Of a stretch of DNA of 64,000 bases, positions 10,540 through 22,349 are shown in pieces; positions within the stretch are counted from its first letter, which is position 1, and each line of letters starts with the position of its first letter. The position numbers were made by a program, and so were the translations under genes. Source of the DNA: Tupaia tana (taxonomy: Eukaryota > Chordata > Mammalia > Scandentia > Tupaiidae); NCBI GenBank assembly GCA_026018925.1, contig JAKSZU010000007.1:92148328-92212327 (forward strand), in the 5' to 3' direction. A model generated the notes under the pieces. It searched no databases, was not told the DNA's origin, and saw only the letters and a list, made by a program, of their open reading frames with translations.

Positions 10540-10800
10540 GGACCAGTAGTTAGCGTAACGGCCATGTCGCTGGACTCCTATGTAGTTGACTGCAGTTCAA
10601 GTCCCGGATCCAGTGGCTTAAACTCACGCCAGGCACATGTGCGTGCGTGCCCAAGATCCCGAGAGGAGAATGGAGAAGGAATTGCAGCATGGCCATCCCC
10701 CCTGGGGGGTGATTTCTCACTTTCTGTCTCTCTGTCTCTCTCTGTCTTTCCGGTGAGCATAGCGCCCTATAGCAAAAACCTCTTTAAAAAAAAAAAAAAA
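10540..10800 (+). mobile_element. L-SINE, first half of a dimer
   Basis: Full monomer from GGACCAGTAG to an A run ending at 10800. GATCTATAGCAGG precedes it (10527-10539), and its partner copy follows the second monomer, not this one. Confidence 0.9.
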
Positions 10801-11095
10801 GGGAACCAGCAGTTAGCGTAATGGCTATGTCGCTGGACTCCCACGTAGTCGACCGCGGTTCACGTCTCGGACCCGGTGGCTTACAACTCACGCCGGGCGC
10901 GTGTGCGTGCGTGCCCAAGATCCCGAGAGGAGAATGGAGGAGAAGGGATTGCGGCGTGACCATCCCCCCTGGGGGGTGATTTCTCGCTTTCTGTCTCTAT
11001 GTCTCTCTCTGTCTGTCTGGCAAGCGCACGCGCCCTATAGCGAAAAACCTCTCCAAAAAAAAAAAGAGAGAAGAAAAGAAAAAGAAAAAGAAAAG
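10801..11095 (+). mobile_element. L-SINE, second half of a dimer
   Basis: Full monomer with intact CpGs (GGGCGCGTGTGCGTGC; CGCACGCGCCC at 11025-11035). Its tail is followed by GATCTATAACAGG (11096-11108). Confidence 0.92.
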
Positions 11096-11262
11096 GATCT
11101 ATAACAGGAACAGCATCTAAGGACAACTTTGGCTCTCTTCTTCCACCCCCAACTTAAAAAATAATCAGTAAATTAAGTGTGACCGTTATTTAAACAGCTC
11201 AAGACAGGCCCATAGACCTGTCCTACTCCCCATCACCTGTCTTTTTCCTCATCCTCGCCCAC

Positions 11263-11265
<3 letters not shown>

Positions 11266-11299
<34 letters not shown>
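11266..11299. repeat. (CA)n microsatellite
   Basis: About 17 CA units. Confidence 0.95.
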
Positions 11300-11342
11300 C
11301 CTTCTTCTGCATAGCCTAAAACTTGTCCTGTATAAATATTCT

Positions 11343-11615
11343 GGGGCCAGTCAATGGTATGGTGGCTACGGCAACTGGATGGCCAACTGCACAGTTTGAG
11401 TCCCAGATCCAGTGGCTTGAAAAGTACACCAGATGCATGTGTGTGCATGCCCCAAATCTCAGAAAGATAAATGGAAGAGAAAGGATGTGTCATGACTGCT
11501 CCCCATGGGAGGGAGGTATGCTTTTTCACTTTTTCTTTCTCTCCCTCTCTATGCCCCCTCACACACACACACACTCCAGCAAGCATATATACCCTCTAGC
11601 AAATTAAAATAAAAA
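11343..11615 (+). mobile_element. D-SINE / L intermediate
   Basis: GGGGCCAGTCAATGGTATGG head, AGTTTGAGTCCC B box, GCATGTGTGTGCATGCCC body, ending CCCTCTAGCAAATTAAAA. Confidence 0.75.
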
Positions 11616-11627
11616 CTGTGAACACTT

Positions 11628-11917
11628 GGGACCGACCAGCAGACGGTATGGTCACTGGACTCCCACATAGTCGACCACAGTTGGAGTGCAGGATCCAGTG
11701 GCTTAAAACTCATGCTGGGCACGTGTGCATGCATGGCAGAGATCCCAAAAGGACACTGGAGGAAAAGAAACTGCAGCGTGGCCATCTCCCCTGGTGATGT
11801 GTGTGTATGTGTGTGTGTGTGTGTGTGTGATTTATCACTTTCTGTCTCTGTCTCTCTTCAGCGAGTGCATGTACTCTATGGCAAAAATCTCTCATAAAAA
11901 CAAACAAACAAAAAACC
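11628..11917 (+). mobile_element. L-SINE with GT expansion
   Basis: The head is near typical. The G6 arm of the central hairpin is replaced by a GT run (about 11798-11830). Possible TSD TGAACACT on both sides. Confidence 0.82.
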
Positions 11918-13076
11918 AACTTGAACACTAAGAAATGGCCACACAAATCTGGTCTCTGGTCTAAGATTCTGTGGTCCCAAGTGACTGCCACACCCCAGCT
12001 GAAAGCTGCTGCCCTGGCACCCACCACCTACTGCCAAATTTGCTGACATGTCACTAAGGCCCAAGGGGCTTTTCTCTTCAAAACAGGATGGAATGCACTG
12101 CCAAAAGTCAAACAAACAGGAACTTCAGATGATCCTAGTTTGTTTTCAATTGTCTACATTCTCCTTATATCTAAGGGTAACAGCAAGGGATTTCTTTCCT
12201 TTGCTTCTGAATGTCAGTCACTCTTGCATCCTCAGTGTACTGACCTCTGTCCCCAGAAACAGGAGCACTGTAAACATTCTCAAACGCTAGGGCTGCCCCT
12301 TCAGAGAGCTCTTCACCACGACAGGTCCACCCTTATCACTTTCCTCAGGCACCTCTTCTAGGGCTTCTCATCACTGCTGCTGGTGGTGACAGAGTGTGGA
12401 GCAGGTACACTGTCTATCTTTCTAAAAGCAGAGATGAAATGACCCTCATAGAGCATGGAGAACCAATTGTTTTCTGGAGAAGCAAGTCCCAGAGAGACTT
12501 GTCCAAGATTACAAAGCAATTTAAAGTGAAATGGTTGATTCTTTTTGTTCCCAAAACACTTGATGACAGATAAAAACAATAGTAGGGAATTCCTCCCACA
12601 GATAAGCACTATAATCCTGGATAAAATACAAAAAGCAACTCTCTGAAGTGAGGCCTGGCAAATTTTGTAAAGAAGTTGAAAATTGGAAGAAGGGACTGGC
12701 ATGGGATGACTTCCCCATTTTTAGAGCTCTAGCCTGAGGGTGATCCAATGGAAAGTTGAAGATCCAATGGAAAAAACAAACTCTAGGATTTTTGTCTGGA
12801 GCAACCAGAAGAAAGAGCCCAGAAAAGCCACAGAGAGTGGGAAGTCAGAAAGAAGAGAGCCCCAGAGAGAGCCCCAGGCTCTGCACATCAATTTGCCGTC
12901 TCTGGATGACCCCGTACTATGCATGCACAGGGAGGAAAGACCTCGGCTAAGGACAGGAGAACTGGTCTGAGGTTTGAACCACTGCCCACGTAGGTTCAAA
13001 GAAAGAATTCACAGTTGAGTCTAACTGGGTTAACTGCCTGCTAAAATAAAAACATTGACTGAAACCAGACTCTCAG
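11918..13076. other. Unassigned, mostly single-copy-looking
   Basis: 12370-12640 has weak MIR-like similarity on the minus strand (AGAGAGACTTGTCCAAG). A 114-codon minus-strand frame at 12358-12702 is not recognisable. 12725-12777 has two near-identical GATCCAATGGAAA units. No exon is supported. Confidence 0.35.
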
Positions 13077-13336
13077 GGCTGGCTTTGTGGCCTAGTGGTT
13101 GAGGGAGCCGGATCCCACATGGCTGACCACCTGTTTGCGTCCAGCCCTGGCAGCTTGAGGAACACACCAGTCGCACGTGGGTGTATGCCCAAAATCCCAA
13201 CAGGATGGAGAATGGAGAAGGGATCATGACATGACCATGCTGGGGTGAAGGGAGAAAGTTCTCCCTCTTCCTCTTCTTGTCTTTCTGTCTGTCTCTGGCA
13301 GCACACACACTCTCTGGCAAATTTTTAAAAAGAAAA
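13077..13336 (+). mobile_element. D-SINE
   Basis: GGGCTGGCTTTGTGGCCTAG head, ATCCCAACAGGATGGAG body, ending CTCTCTGGCAAATTTTTAAA. Confidence 0.8.
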
Positions 13337-13436
13337 CAGTGTCTCTACAAGTAACATTTTCAATGTGCAAAACACAGTCCCAAATTACACAAAGTAGAAA
13401 AATTAAACCGTTTGCAAAGGAAGAAACAATCAGCAG

Positions 13437-13667
13437 GGGACCAGCAGATGGATAATGGCTAAGTTGTTAGATGCCCATTTGGTCAACTGCGGTTTGAGTT
13501 GCGAACCTGGCGGCATGTGTGCGTGCCCAAAATCCTGAGAGGAGAATGAGGAGAAGGTGTTGCGGTGTGGCCAACACCCCTGGAGGGTGATTTCTTGCTT
13601 TCTGTCTCTATGGCAAGCACACATGTCCTGTAGCAAAAATCTCTTTAAAAAAAGAAATAAATAAAAT
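13437..13667 (+). mobile_element. L-SINE, slightly short
   Basis: The start of the body is shortened (GGCGGCATGTGTGCGTGCCC). Exact TSD CAATCAGCAG at 13427-13436 and 13668-13677. Confidence 0.9.
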
Positions 13668-13857
13668 CAATCAGCAGAAGGCAACTCCAAAATGATCCAG
13701 ATGTTGGCATTATAAGACAAGGATATTAACATAGATACCGTAACTGGGCTCAATGAGGTGTAGGGACATGTGTTCAAAATGAAGGAAAAAATTGTAAATC
13801 TCAGCAGAGAAACTGAAAAAAAATTTTAAGTGGAAATTTTAGAACAAAAATACAGTG

Positions 13858-13861
<4 letters not shown>

Positions 13862-13902
<41 letters not shown>
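13862..13902. repeat. A(41) run
   Basis: Uninterrupted A homopolymer. No SINE or retrocopy body is recognisable directly upstream. Confidence 0.95.
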
Positions 13903-13904
<2 letters not shown>

Positions 13905-14461
13905 CCAAATGGGCTTCCAAACAAAATGAAGATGACAAAGGGAAAAGTCGGTAAAATCTGAGGTAAAGCAATAGAAATTATCCAAACCAAAATACCTCTG
14001 GGTCATCTACAGTCTCTAGAAAACCACCCTCAGACCCTTCGCTCAACTGTACACTGTAAAGTGTGATTACTTCCTTTTATTAGAAAGATGAACAGCGGAG
14101 AGACAAAATGACTTGGGGTCACAGAAGTAGAGAAACTGTTCTCCACAATGTTATTGGACCAAACCACCCTCAACTTGTAATTAACCTCCTGGGTCTCCCC
14201 CAGAAATGAGCAAAGAAATGTAAAGGTGGCAGATAAGAGAGCAGGATAAAATTTAAAACCTGAGACAACCATAATATCCAAAGTCCCAGGAGCCAATCTA
14301 GAGCTCCATTGTATAGTGAAAACAAGAGAGCTGTCACCCTCCCCCCCAATTGCCAAAGCAGCATTCAGGATTGTTCAGGGGAAAGTCAAGAAGGATTTTA
14401 AAGCTTTCTCTGTCCTGTGCAGTCTCCAGGTAAACAGGCCAACGGCAGGACCAAATTGACA
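13903..14461. other. Unassigned
   Basis: A faint MIR-like segment at 14080-14130 on the minus strand (GACTTGGGGTCACAGAAG). No gene is supported. Confidence 0.3.
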
Positions 14462-14730
14462 GGATCAACCAGCAGGTGTGGGGCTGAAGAGAGCCAGCAG
14501 CTTGGTAAGAGCTAACCTAGTGCCGCCTAGGTTGGTAAAAGTAGCTAACCTGGGGCTGCCCCAGGTGACATGCACACATCCCAGGATCCTGATGAGATGA
14601 AGAAATGAAGGAAAAAGGATTGTGGTGTGTACAGTCAGACCCATATTGGGTCTCTCTCCTCCTCTCCTCACCCTTTCTAATGCACATAAGCCTTCTGGTA
14701 ATTAAAAAAAGAAAAAGAAGAAGAAAAAAG
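14462..14730 (+). mobile_element. D-SINE, diverged
   Basis: The body CATCCCAGGATCCTGATGAG and AAGGATTGTGGTGTG and the end AGCCTTCTGGTAATTAAA are clear; the head is rearranged and contains a repeated TTGGTAA(G/A)AG unit. Confidence 0.6.
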
Positions 14731-15553
14731 CAGCTAATCTGAACGCCATCCCTGAGTCGTTTTCTACACTCGAGCCACTTCATGTTGGAGTTCAGGGTAC
14801 TCTACGTGACAGCGGGAGGAAAACCAAGCTGCAGAAGACATGTCAATTCCTCTGGGACCTGCCATTTTCTCAAACCCCCGTCCTCACCTTCCCCGCCCAA
14901 GGAGAAAAAGAAAATCCAGAGCAAGTGATCTTGTCTGACTAAAGTGGGGAACTGAAAATAAGACAACATGCCCTCTAAGTATAAAGAAACTTGGATGAAG
15001 AAGCCTAGGTGGCAGCCCTAGTCCTGCCACTAACATACTGCTGGAGCTCAGATAAAGTCTTTTTTTAAAAAAAGACTCTCTGGGTCTCATCAGTTGAACA
15101 AAAAGGACAGACTTTATGACTTCTACCAATGCTATGTTACTGTCCTTTCCAATAACAACACGTATGATATCTTTACCCATGATATCTCCATCTGCCCTTG
15201 AAGAAGCTATGAATAATAGGTTCCAAAAGATAGAAGGGGAGACATGCCAGTTCATTTGATTCAATAGAATATCTCAGTGTTATACAATAATTCAAATTTT
15301 TGAAAGAATAATTTTGAAAAGCCTTGTCATTAATCCTTAAATTATGTCGATAACAGAGATTTCAGTACTTCGCTATGATGGAAGGCTGCTAAAATAATGT
15401 CTTCATCTGAAAGTGCTTCAGAATTCTTCCAGGATAATTTTTTTATTTATATAACCCTGGGGATGAAAAGGCATATAGTTTTATCCCTCATAATACAGAT
15501 ACGCAAACAGACTAAGACCTGTGACCCTCTTAGAAGTTAGTAAAAGATGACTA
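14731..15553. other. No recognised feature
   Basis: Single-copy-looking DNA. A 126-codon minus-strand frame (14884-15264) starts after no recognisable splice or promoter signal and resembles no family I know. Confidence 0.35.
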
Positions 15554-15823
15554 GGGGCCAGCAGGTGGCATGGTGGTTAAGGCGTTGGATTCCCACATTG
15601 CCAACCATGGTTCAAGTCTTATGGCTTGAAAATCATGCCAGGTGCATGTGTGTGCATGCCCTGAATCACAAGAGGAAAAACAGAGGAGAAGGGATTGGGG
15701 TGTGGCTATCCCCGGGGAGATGGGTGATGTTTCTCACTTTCCTTCTTTTTTGTCTCTCTTTGCTTCTTTCCAGTGAGAACACACACTGTGTGGCAAAAAC
15801 CTTAAAAAAATAAATAAATAAGA
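15554..15823 (+). mobile_element. L-SINE, older copy
   Basis: S-like head (GCAGGTGGCATGGTGGTTAA) with a complete L body and A-rich end. Confidence 0.85.
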
Positions 15824-15924
15824 GAGAGTACTAGAATTCAGCAATCTCATCTCTGTGCATCTAGTTCTTTTTTACCTTACTACATAAAAAACTAAGAATT
15901 AAGCAAGATTGGAATTAGAAAAAA

Positions 15925-16171
15925 GGGGCTAGCCCCATAACAAAGTAGTTAGTGCTATGCATGGCGAGGGTCCCAGATGGCCAACTATGGCTTGAAACCT
16001 GGCCCCAGCAATCTGAAAAGCATGCCAGGTATATGTGTATGTGCCCAGGACTCTGACAGGAGGGAGATATGAAGGGAAAAAATGATTGAGATGTGACACC
16101 GCCCCATTCGGAGGGTGCACTCTCGCTCGCTCATGGTCTCTGATGCCCTATGGCAATAAAAAAGAAAAAAA
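15925..16171 (+). mobile_element. D-SINE
   Basis: GGGGCTAGCCCCATAACAAA head, AGCATGCCAGGTATATG, CTCTGACAGGAGGGAG and CCCTATGGCAATAAA in D order. Confidence 0.82.
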
Positions 16172-16578
16172 GGACTTAGGGCCTTCATGTACTTTGAGAT
16201 GACTTAATAAATAACTAATAAGACTAACGTGAGATCAGTTTATCTATTATATTTGAAAGCTGCCCTCAACACCACTTGGGTGTTTCCTTTTCTAAACAAT
16301 CTGCAGTTGAGACTGGGCTTCCCTGCCATTAGCCCATGTTTGTGAGGTTTAGCAACAGAACCTGGTTAAGTCAGTTGGAAGAACAGAAGAATAAGCTGTG
16401 TCTCTTGAACCTGTAGGAGCCTCTGATCAAGATTTCAAGGCCCACAAGAATTTTAACAGTATGGCAAATGTAGTTAAAGAGCAGGCTGTAATAATTACTT
16501 GATGGAGAACTGAACTAAAGATCTTTCACTATCTAACTTAGTCTTCATGGTAACCCTAATCAGATAAATTCCATCACT

Positions 16579-17645
16579 TTTTTTTGTTTTTATTACAATT
16601 TCTAATTTACATATAATGATTGTACATCTTTGTGGGGTACAGTACAGTATATACACAGTGTATAAATCAAATCAAGGATATAAAGATATTCATCATCTTC
16701 AACAAAGAATATATTATGTTGTGTACTATTGATATTTGTTCTACTAGGGCTTTTTTCATTTCTTGGAGGTACGATATTAGATTAACAACATCCTTGTTTA
16801 CCCTGTTGTGGTACGCTGTTCCACCTTATTTGCCTTCATACATTTTCAGGCCTGATCATTTTTCCCCCAATCTCCCACCCCCATGCAGTCTCTGAGATCC
16901 AGTGTTGCACTCTCTACTTCTATACCACCAAGTCTTTCGATTTCCACCACAGTACAGACAATCTGTATGTGTTAAGTAAAGACATACGGCATCTGCGCTT
17001 CATAGCCTCGCTTACTAGCACTGTCCCCTAGATCTGTCCACTTGGTGTTAAATGACAGAATGTCACTGTTCTTTATGGTCAAGTAATATTCATTGCGTAT
17101 ATGTGCCACATTTTCTTAACCCATCCATCAGCCATTGGGCACCAATGTTCTTTTATAGCTTAGCTATTGTAAATAATGCTGCAATAAACATGGATGTGCA
17201 AACATCTCTCTGACACAGTGATATCTTGTGCTTTGGGTATATATTCAAGAGTGGAATTACTGAGTCATTTTGTGTCTCAGTTCTATATTTAGAATTTTGA
17301 GGACCTCTAAACTTTTCCACAGTGGTTGTACTAATTTACAATCCCACCAGCAGTGCAGGAGGTTACCCTTTTCTTTGCAACCTCACCAGCACTTGTTATT
17401 CTTTATCTTTCTGATCATAACCGTTCTGATTAGGGCTAAATACCTCACTGTGATTTTGATTTGCATTTCCCTTATAACAGATGTCAAACATTTTTTCATA
17501 TGCTTTTTAGCCATTTTTTTGGTCTTCCTTTAAGAGTTTGTTTGGAACAATTACCCATTTTTAAAACTGGGTTTAAATTGGATGAGTTGTCTACATTCCT
17601 TATATATTCTAGTTATCAAATCCCTGTCAGAGGTATAGTTTGCAT
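16579..17645 (-). mobile_element. L1 fossil, 3' part
   Basis: 3' UTR-like sequence at the left (TTGTGGGGTACAGTACAG), then ORF2 3' sequence reversed: TGCAATAAACATGGATGTGC and CAATCCCACCAGCAGTGC. 5' truncated at about 17645. Many stops; dead. Confidence 0.85.
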
Positions 17646-17811
17646 CATGTTTACTTTATAAATGAGGAAGAAATAAAAGCTCAAAGTCACGTAGCTGTTA
17701 AGTGGTAAAGGGGATTCTAAGGAGTTCTCTTAAAACTTACCCTTAGGAAAGCCCTAAGTCATGTAGGTAAAGTTTATGATCAGTTTATTCATTCAAATAC
17801 TTGTTTTTCCT

Positions 17812-18028
17812 TTATTCACAATAAAAAGTGTGCAAATGCACGAGAGAGAGAGAGAAAAGAGAGAGATTAGCACTCTCCACAGGTTGTGCTCACAGAGATC
17901 TTCTTCCTAAGTCTGCCAGAAAACCCAGCATGTTTTCAGGCTGATCCAGCCAGAGGATTCAAACCAGTCACCTTAGGGGATCTGGCTTCTCTTGAAAAGT
18001 CCCATCACTACTCCACGACAAAGCCAGC
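17812..18028 (-). mobile_element. Old D-SINE
   Basis: AG-rich tail region at the left, CAGCATGTTTTCAGGCTGAT in the middle, head ending AAGCCAGCCCTG. The left and right flanks share TTTATTC and CAAATACT, suggesting a decayed TSD. Confidence 0.65.
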
Positions 18029-18029
18029 C

Positions 18030-18905
18030 CTGTTTATTCAAATACTGCCTGCCTGCCTACAGTGCATCAAGCTCTGAGCTAAACAGCGGGGGCAAAAAGA
18101 CCTGTCTTTAGGGCATTTATATCAGAAAAACACTGATTACACAATCATATCATTAAATATAAGTTACATAAAACATAGTTATCCCTCCATATCAAGGGTC
18201 TTGCATCCATGGACTCAACCAGACTGAAGCTATTTTAAAAAGAAAAAGGTTACATCTGCACTGAATATGTACAGACTTTTTTCCCTTGTCATTATTCCCT
18301 AAACCATACTGTACATATAGTAACTACTTACATAGCATTTGCAATGTATTAGGTATTACAAGTAATCCAGAGATTATTTGAATTCTATGGCTAGGATGTG
18401 TATAGGTTTACACACACATGCTGTGCCATTTTATCTAAGGGTCTTGAACATCAACAGATTTTGGTATCTGCAGGTGTCCTGGAACCAATCCCTCGGATGC
18501 TGAGATGACTATACAATTTGATAAAAATTCATTCATTCATGTAAGTCTGGAAGGCTCTTCCTAGTGAGAATGTCTGAAGCAGAAGAGGGAGCATGATGAG
18601 TGTACATAAAATGGATTTGTTGTAATAAAGAACGGACAATAAGCAGAAACAGCACAAGGTGAAATGAGGCTGGAGAGGTATGGAGAGAGCCATACCAGGC
18701 AGGCCCTGAAAGATTTGGATCTTTATCCAAAGAGCTATAGGAAATCATGTAAGTGTTAAATAGGGTAAGACGATATATTTCCAAAAGATCACTTTGGCTT
18801 CCGTGTGGATAACAGATGGAAGGAGGTAAGAATACCTCCCAGAGATCAGACAGGCTAGTTCTGTAGTGTCCAAGGGTGATGGTGGTAATAGCAGCTAACA
18901 ATAAG
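18030..18905 (+). mobile_element. Ancient mammalian repeat, family not named
   Basis: CATCAAGCTCTGAGCTAAAC, then after the Tigger insertion GGCAGGCCCTGAAAGATTTG and AAAAGATCACTTTGGCTTCC. The order matches a common old mammalian repeat that I recognise but cannot name with certainty. A later part of the same repeat seems to lie at 22350-23110. Confidence 0.45.
18183..18518. mobile_element. Tigger/MER2-like DNA transposon
   Basis: Short non-autonomous element: CATGGACTCAACCAGACTG, TGTACAGACTTTTTTCCCTT, CATAGCATTTGCAATGTATT and GGTGTCCTGGAACCAATCCC. The ends resemble inverted repeats and abut TA, the usual Tc1/mariner target. Confidence 0.7.
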
Positions 18906-19010
18906 GGGGTGCATATGAGGCATTACAATGTTTCAGGCACCAGTCTGAGCACTTCATGTAAGGAATTTAATCCTATAAACAATCTTATCGTGATGTACAT
19001 TTTCTATGCT
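18893..19010 (-). mobile_element. MIR SINE fragment
   Basis: GGCACCAGTCTGAGCACTTC and AGGAATTTAATCCTATAAAC match MIR in reverse. Confidence 0.6.
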
Positions 19011-19316
19011 AGTATCAAATTTACCACCACAAATTTCAAATAGGTCCCTCACTGCTGTCAGCAATCCTACTACATTTCTTCCAGTAGGTTCACTCTGCTA
19101 CTCTCCACAATGATTCTGAATCAGTAAGCCTCCAGGCCCCTAAGCTGATGACTCTGTTACCAAGAAACATTTAGAGCCTCATCTTCTACTTACAAGTCTA
19201 ACAACATACCCGCATTGTGCTTTCCCTACTGCTACAATGTCTGCTACTATATGAAATACAGCTCTTCAAACCAAACATGGATCCATTTCCCTCTCCATGT
19301 ACATTAGCTCCATCCC

Positions 19317-19326
19317 CTCTCTCTCA

Positions 19327-19385
<59 letters not shown>
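19317..19385. repeat. (TC)n microsatellite
   Basis: Nearly pure TC run ending in the T tail of the next L-SINE. Confidence 0.95.
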
Positions 19386-19390
<5 letters not shown>

Positions 19391-19635
19391 AGGAGAGGTT
19401 TTTGCTATAGGGTGCATGCGCTCGCCAGAAAGACAGAGAGAGACAGAAAGTGAGAAATCACCCCCCAGGGGGGATGGCCACGCCACAATCCCTTCTCCTC
19501 CATTCTCCTCTCGGGATCTTGGGCACACACGCACATGTGCCTGGCGTGAGTTTTAAGCCACCGGGTTCGGGATGCGAACTGCGGTCAACTACGTAGGAGT
19601 CCAGCGACATAGCCATTACGCTAACTGCTGGTCCC
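19386..19635 (-). mobile_element. L-SINE, one of a head-to-tail pair
   Basis: Full length, intact CpGs, ending GGTCCC at 19635. Only TAA separates it from the T tail of the next copy. Confidence 0.92.
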
Positions 19636-19638
19636 TAA

Positions 19639-19899
19639 TTTTTTTTTTTTTTTGAGAGGTGTTTGCTATAGGGTGCATGTGCTCACCAGAAAACAGAGAG
19701 AGACAGAGAGACAGAAAGCAAGAACTCACCCCTGGGAGGATGGCCACACTGCAATCCTTCTCCTCTGTTCTCTGCTCGGGATCTTGGGCACGCATACACA
19801 CGCGCCCAGTGTGAGTTTAAGCCACCGGGTCCGGGACTCGAACCGCGGTCAACTACATGGGAGTCTAGTGACATAGCCATTACGCTAACTGCTGGTCCC
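19639..19899 (-). mobile_element. L-SINE, second of the pair
   Basis: Full length, ending GGTCCC at 19899, directly beside the 3' end of the next L1. I could not find a single TSD around the pair. Confidence 0.92.
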
Positions 19900-21556
19900 T
19901 ATTCTTATCATTTTTAAACATTCTATCACTATACATCATTTGTCTTATAAAGAGAATTTACCCAACATGAAATACATCTCAGACCAGTCCAGTTCAGAAT
20001 ATTACATACATTATCATCAACAGATAGTAAACAATTTCTGTGTCTCACAAATGTCTTGCCTCTCTATTTTCTCTCCCTGATTTCCTTACCTATACTCTTC
20101 TATTTTCCCACCCTCCTTCCACACTGTCTCCAGCATCCATAACTATTTTCACTGCTTTTATGTCCTCCAATCTTTCAATCTTGACCATAGAGTGCAGACA
20201 GCTGGTATATATTAAGTGGAGACATAGAATACCTTTCTTTCATAGCCTGGCTTGCTTCATTTATCAATAAATCCTCCATATTTGACCACTTTCTATCAAA
20301 TGCTAGGGTCTGAATAGTATTCCATAGAGTATATGTGCCACACTTTTTCAATCCATTCATCTATTCATGGGCATTTGGGTTGGTTCCATCTTAGCAATTG
20401 TGAATAATGCCGCAACAAACATTGATGTGCAAGCACTTTTCCAACTGAGCATGCTCCTGTCCTTTGGGTAGATACCCAGCAGTGGGATTGCTGGATTATA
20501 TGGTAGTTCTGTTTGTAGTTCTTCAAGGAATCCTATAGTTTTTTCCTCAGTGGTTGGACCAATTTACATTCCCACCAACAGTGTAGGAGAGTTCCTCTTT
20601 CATCACAACCCCACCAACACGTATCATTTTTTATATTTTTTAAAGATTTATTTATTTAATTCCATTTGTTGTTGTTGTTATTATTATTATTATTATTTTA
20701 ATTTGACCAGAGAAAGACAGAGAGAAAGGAAAAGTGAGAAAGGAAGTCACCAGGACTCAAACCACAGTCGGCCACGTGGAAACTCGGCGCCTTTAACCAC
20801 CACACCACCTGACAGCCCCATTTTTTGTATTTTTAATCTTCACCATTCTGACAGGGGGTTAGGAGGTATCTCATTGTGGTTTTAATCTGCATCTCCCTTA
20901 TAATGAGGGATGTTGAGCATTTTCTCATACACGTTTTGGCTGTTCATAAATCTTCCTTAGAGAGTTTTTTGTTCAGCTCATTTCCCCCTTTTAATAGGGT
21001 TAATCTTTTTTTTTTTTTTTTTTTCGGGTAAGCCACTTGAGTTCCCTATGTATTCTGGTTATTAGTCCCTTATCTGAGGCATAATTTACAAAAATATTCT
21101 CCCATTCTGAGGGCTCTTAATTCACACTAGTTACTGTGTCCTTTGTCCTTTGCTGTGCAGAAACTTCTTAATCTGATGTAATCCCACTTGTCTATTTTGG
21201 GGACTAGTGCCTGTCCTTTAAGTGTCTTATTTAAGAAGTCTTTGACTACCCCAATGTCTTGCAGAGTTTTCCCAGTGTTTTCCAGAAGTTTTATAGTTTG
21301 AGGTCTTAAGTTCAGATCTTTGATCCATTTTGAGTTGATTTTTGTTAATGGTGAAGGATACAGATCCAGTTTCATCTTTCTGCAGGTGGATACTCAGTTT
21401 TTCCAGCACCGTTTGCTAAAGAGGTTTTTCTCTTCTTACCCAATTGACTGGTATTCTTTGTCAAAAATCAACTGACTGTATGTTTTAGAGTTTATTTCTA
21501 GGGTCTCTATTCTATTCCACTGGTCCACCTGTTTTAGTGCCAATACCATGCTGTCA
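19900..21556 (-). mobile_element. L1 fossil, about 1.5 kb without insertions
   Basis: Minus strand: 3' UTR at 19900-20300, then ORF2 3' sequence (CAACAAACATTGATGTGC, CATTCCCACCAACAGTG, TTTGCTGTGCAGAAACTTCT, ATTTTGAGTTGATTTTTGTT). Less diverged than the L1 at 16579. 5' truncated near 21556. Split by an S-SINE. Confidence 0.9.
20641..20819 (-). mobile_element. S-SINE inside L1
   Basis: Tail AAAGATTTATTTATTTAATT, head ending CTGACAGCCC. TSD of 15 bp at 20626-20640 and 20820-20834, differing at one base. Confidence 0.92.
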
Positions 21557-21569
21557 AACAGCAGATTAA

Positions 21570-21830
21570 TTTTTTCTTTTGAGAGGTTTTTGCTATAGGG
21601 CACGTGTGCTCGCCAGAGAGAGAGAGACAGAGAGATAGAAAGCGAGAAATCACCGCCCCCCCAGGGGGAATGGTCACGCCCCAATCCCTTCTCCTCCATT
21701 CTCCTCTCGAGATCTTCGGCATGCACGCACACGTGCCTGGCGTGAGTTTAAGCCACCGAGTCTGAGACTCAAACTGCGGTTGACTACATGGGAGTTCAGC
21801 GACATAGCCATTACACTAACTGCTGGTCCC
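21570..21830 (-). mobile_element. L-SINE, 13-bp TSD
   Basis: Full length; AACAGCAGATTAA is exact at 21557-21569 and 21831-21843. Confidence 0.95.
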
Positions 21831-21924
21831 AACAGCAGATTAAATTTCTAAAAATTTAGTTAGATCAAGACTCAATCCTGTCTAAACAAACAAAATATTT
21901 CTAGGATCTTTCCATTTCATTTAA

Positions 21925-22345
21925 AAGTAAGCCAAAATTCCCATCACAGCCACAAAGCCCTATAAGATCTGACCTTTACCTACCTTTCTGGCCTCATTGC
22001 CTATCAGCTCCCCTCCACACACACTTCCTGTTTCATGCACACTGTGTTCGTTCCTGTCTTAGGGTCTCTGGGCTACCTGTTCATTCTTCCCTTTGTATAG
22101 CTGGCTCCTTTTGGTCATTCAAGGTCAGTATAGATTGTAACATCTCAGAAAAGCCTCAATCAGCCACTATAAAATAGCTCTCAATCTCTAATGTATCGTC
22201 CTGGCTTATGCTTACCTTAGCACTTAACCATTATATTTTTTTGTTTAATCTATTCACTACTTGTCTCTCCCTCACCTCCATATTCTGTTTAGCTCCTCAC
22301 CATATCCCCAGTGCCTAGAAGAGTGCCCAGCTAACAATAAATACA
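21925..22345 (+). mobile_element. L2 LINE 3' end
   Basis: AAGCCCTATAAGATCTGACC, TTCCTGTCTTAGGGTCTCTG, CTTTTGGTCATTCAAGGTCA and TATCCCCAGTGCCTAGAAGA in L2 order. Confidence 0.8.
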
Positions 22346-22349
22346 GTAT

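Noticed and set aside
10801-11095. Direct-repeat spacing of SINEs as a CRISPR-like array
   Set aside because: Copies are 150-280 bp, in both orientations, at irregular spacing, each with its own TSD; the DNA is mammalian.
12358-12702. 114-codon minus-strand frame
   Set aside because: Overlaps weak MIR-like sequence; no similarity to a known protein.
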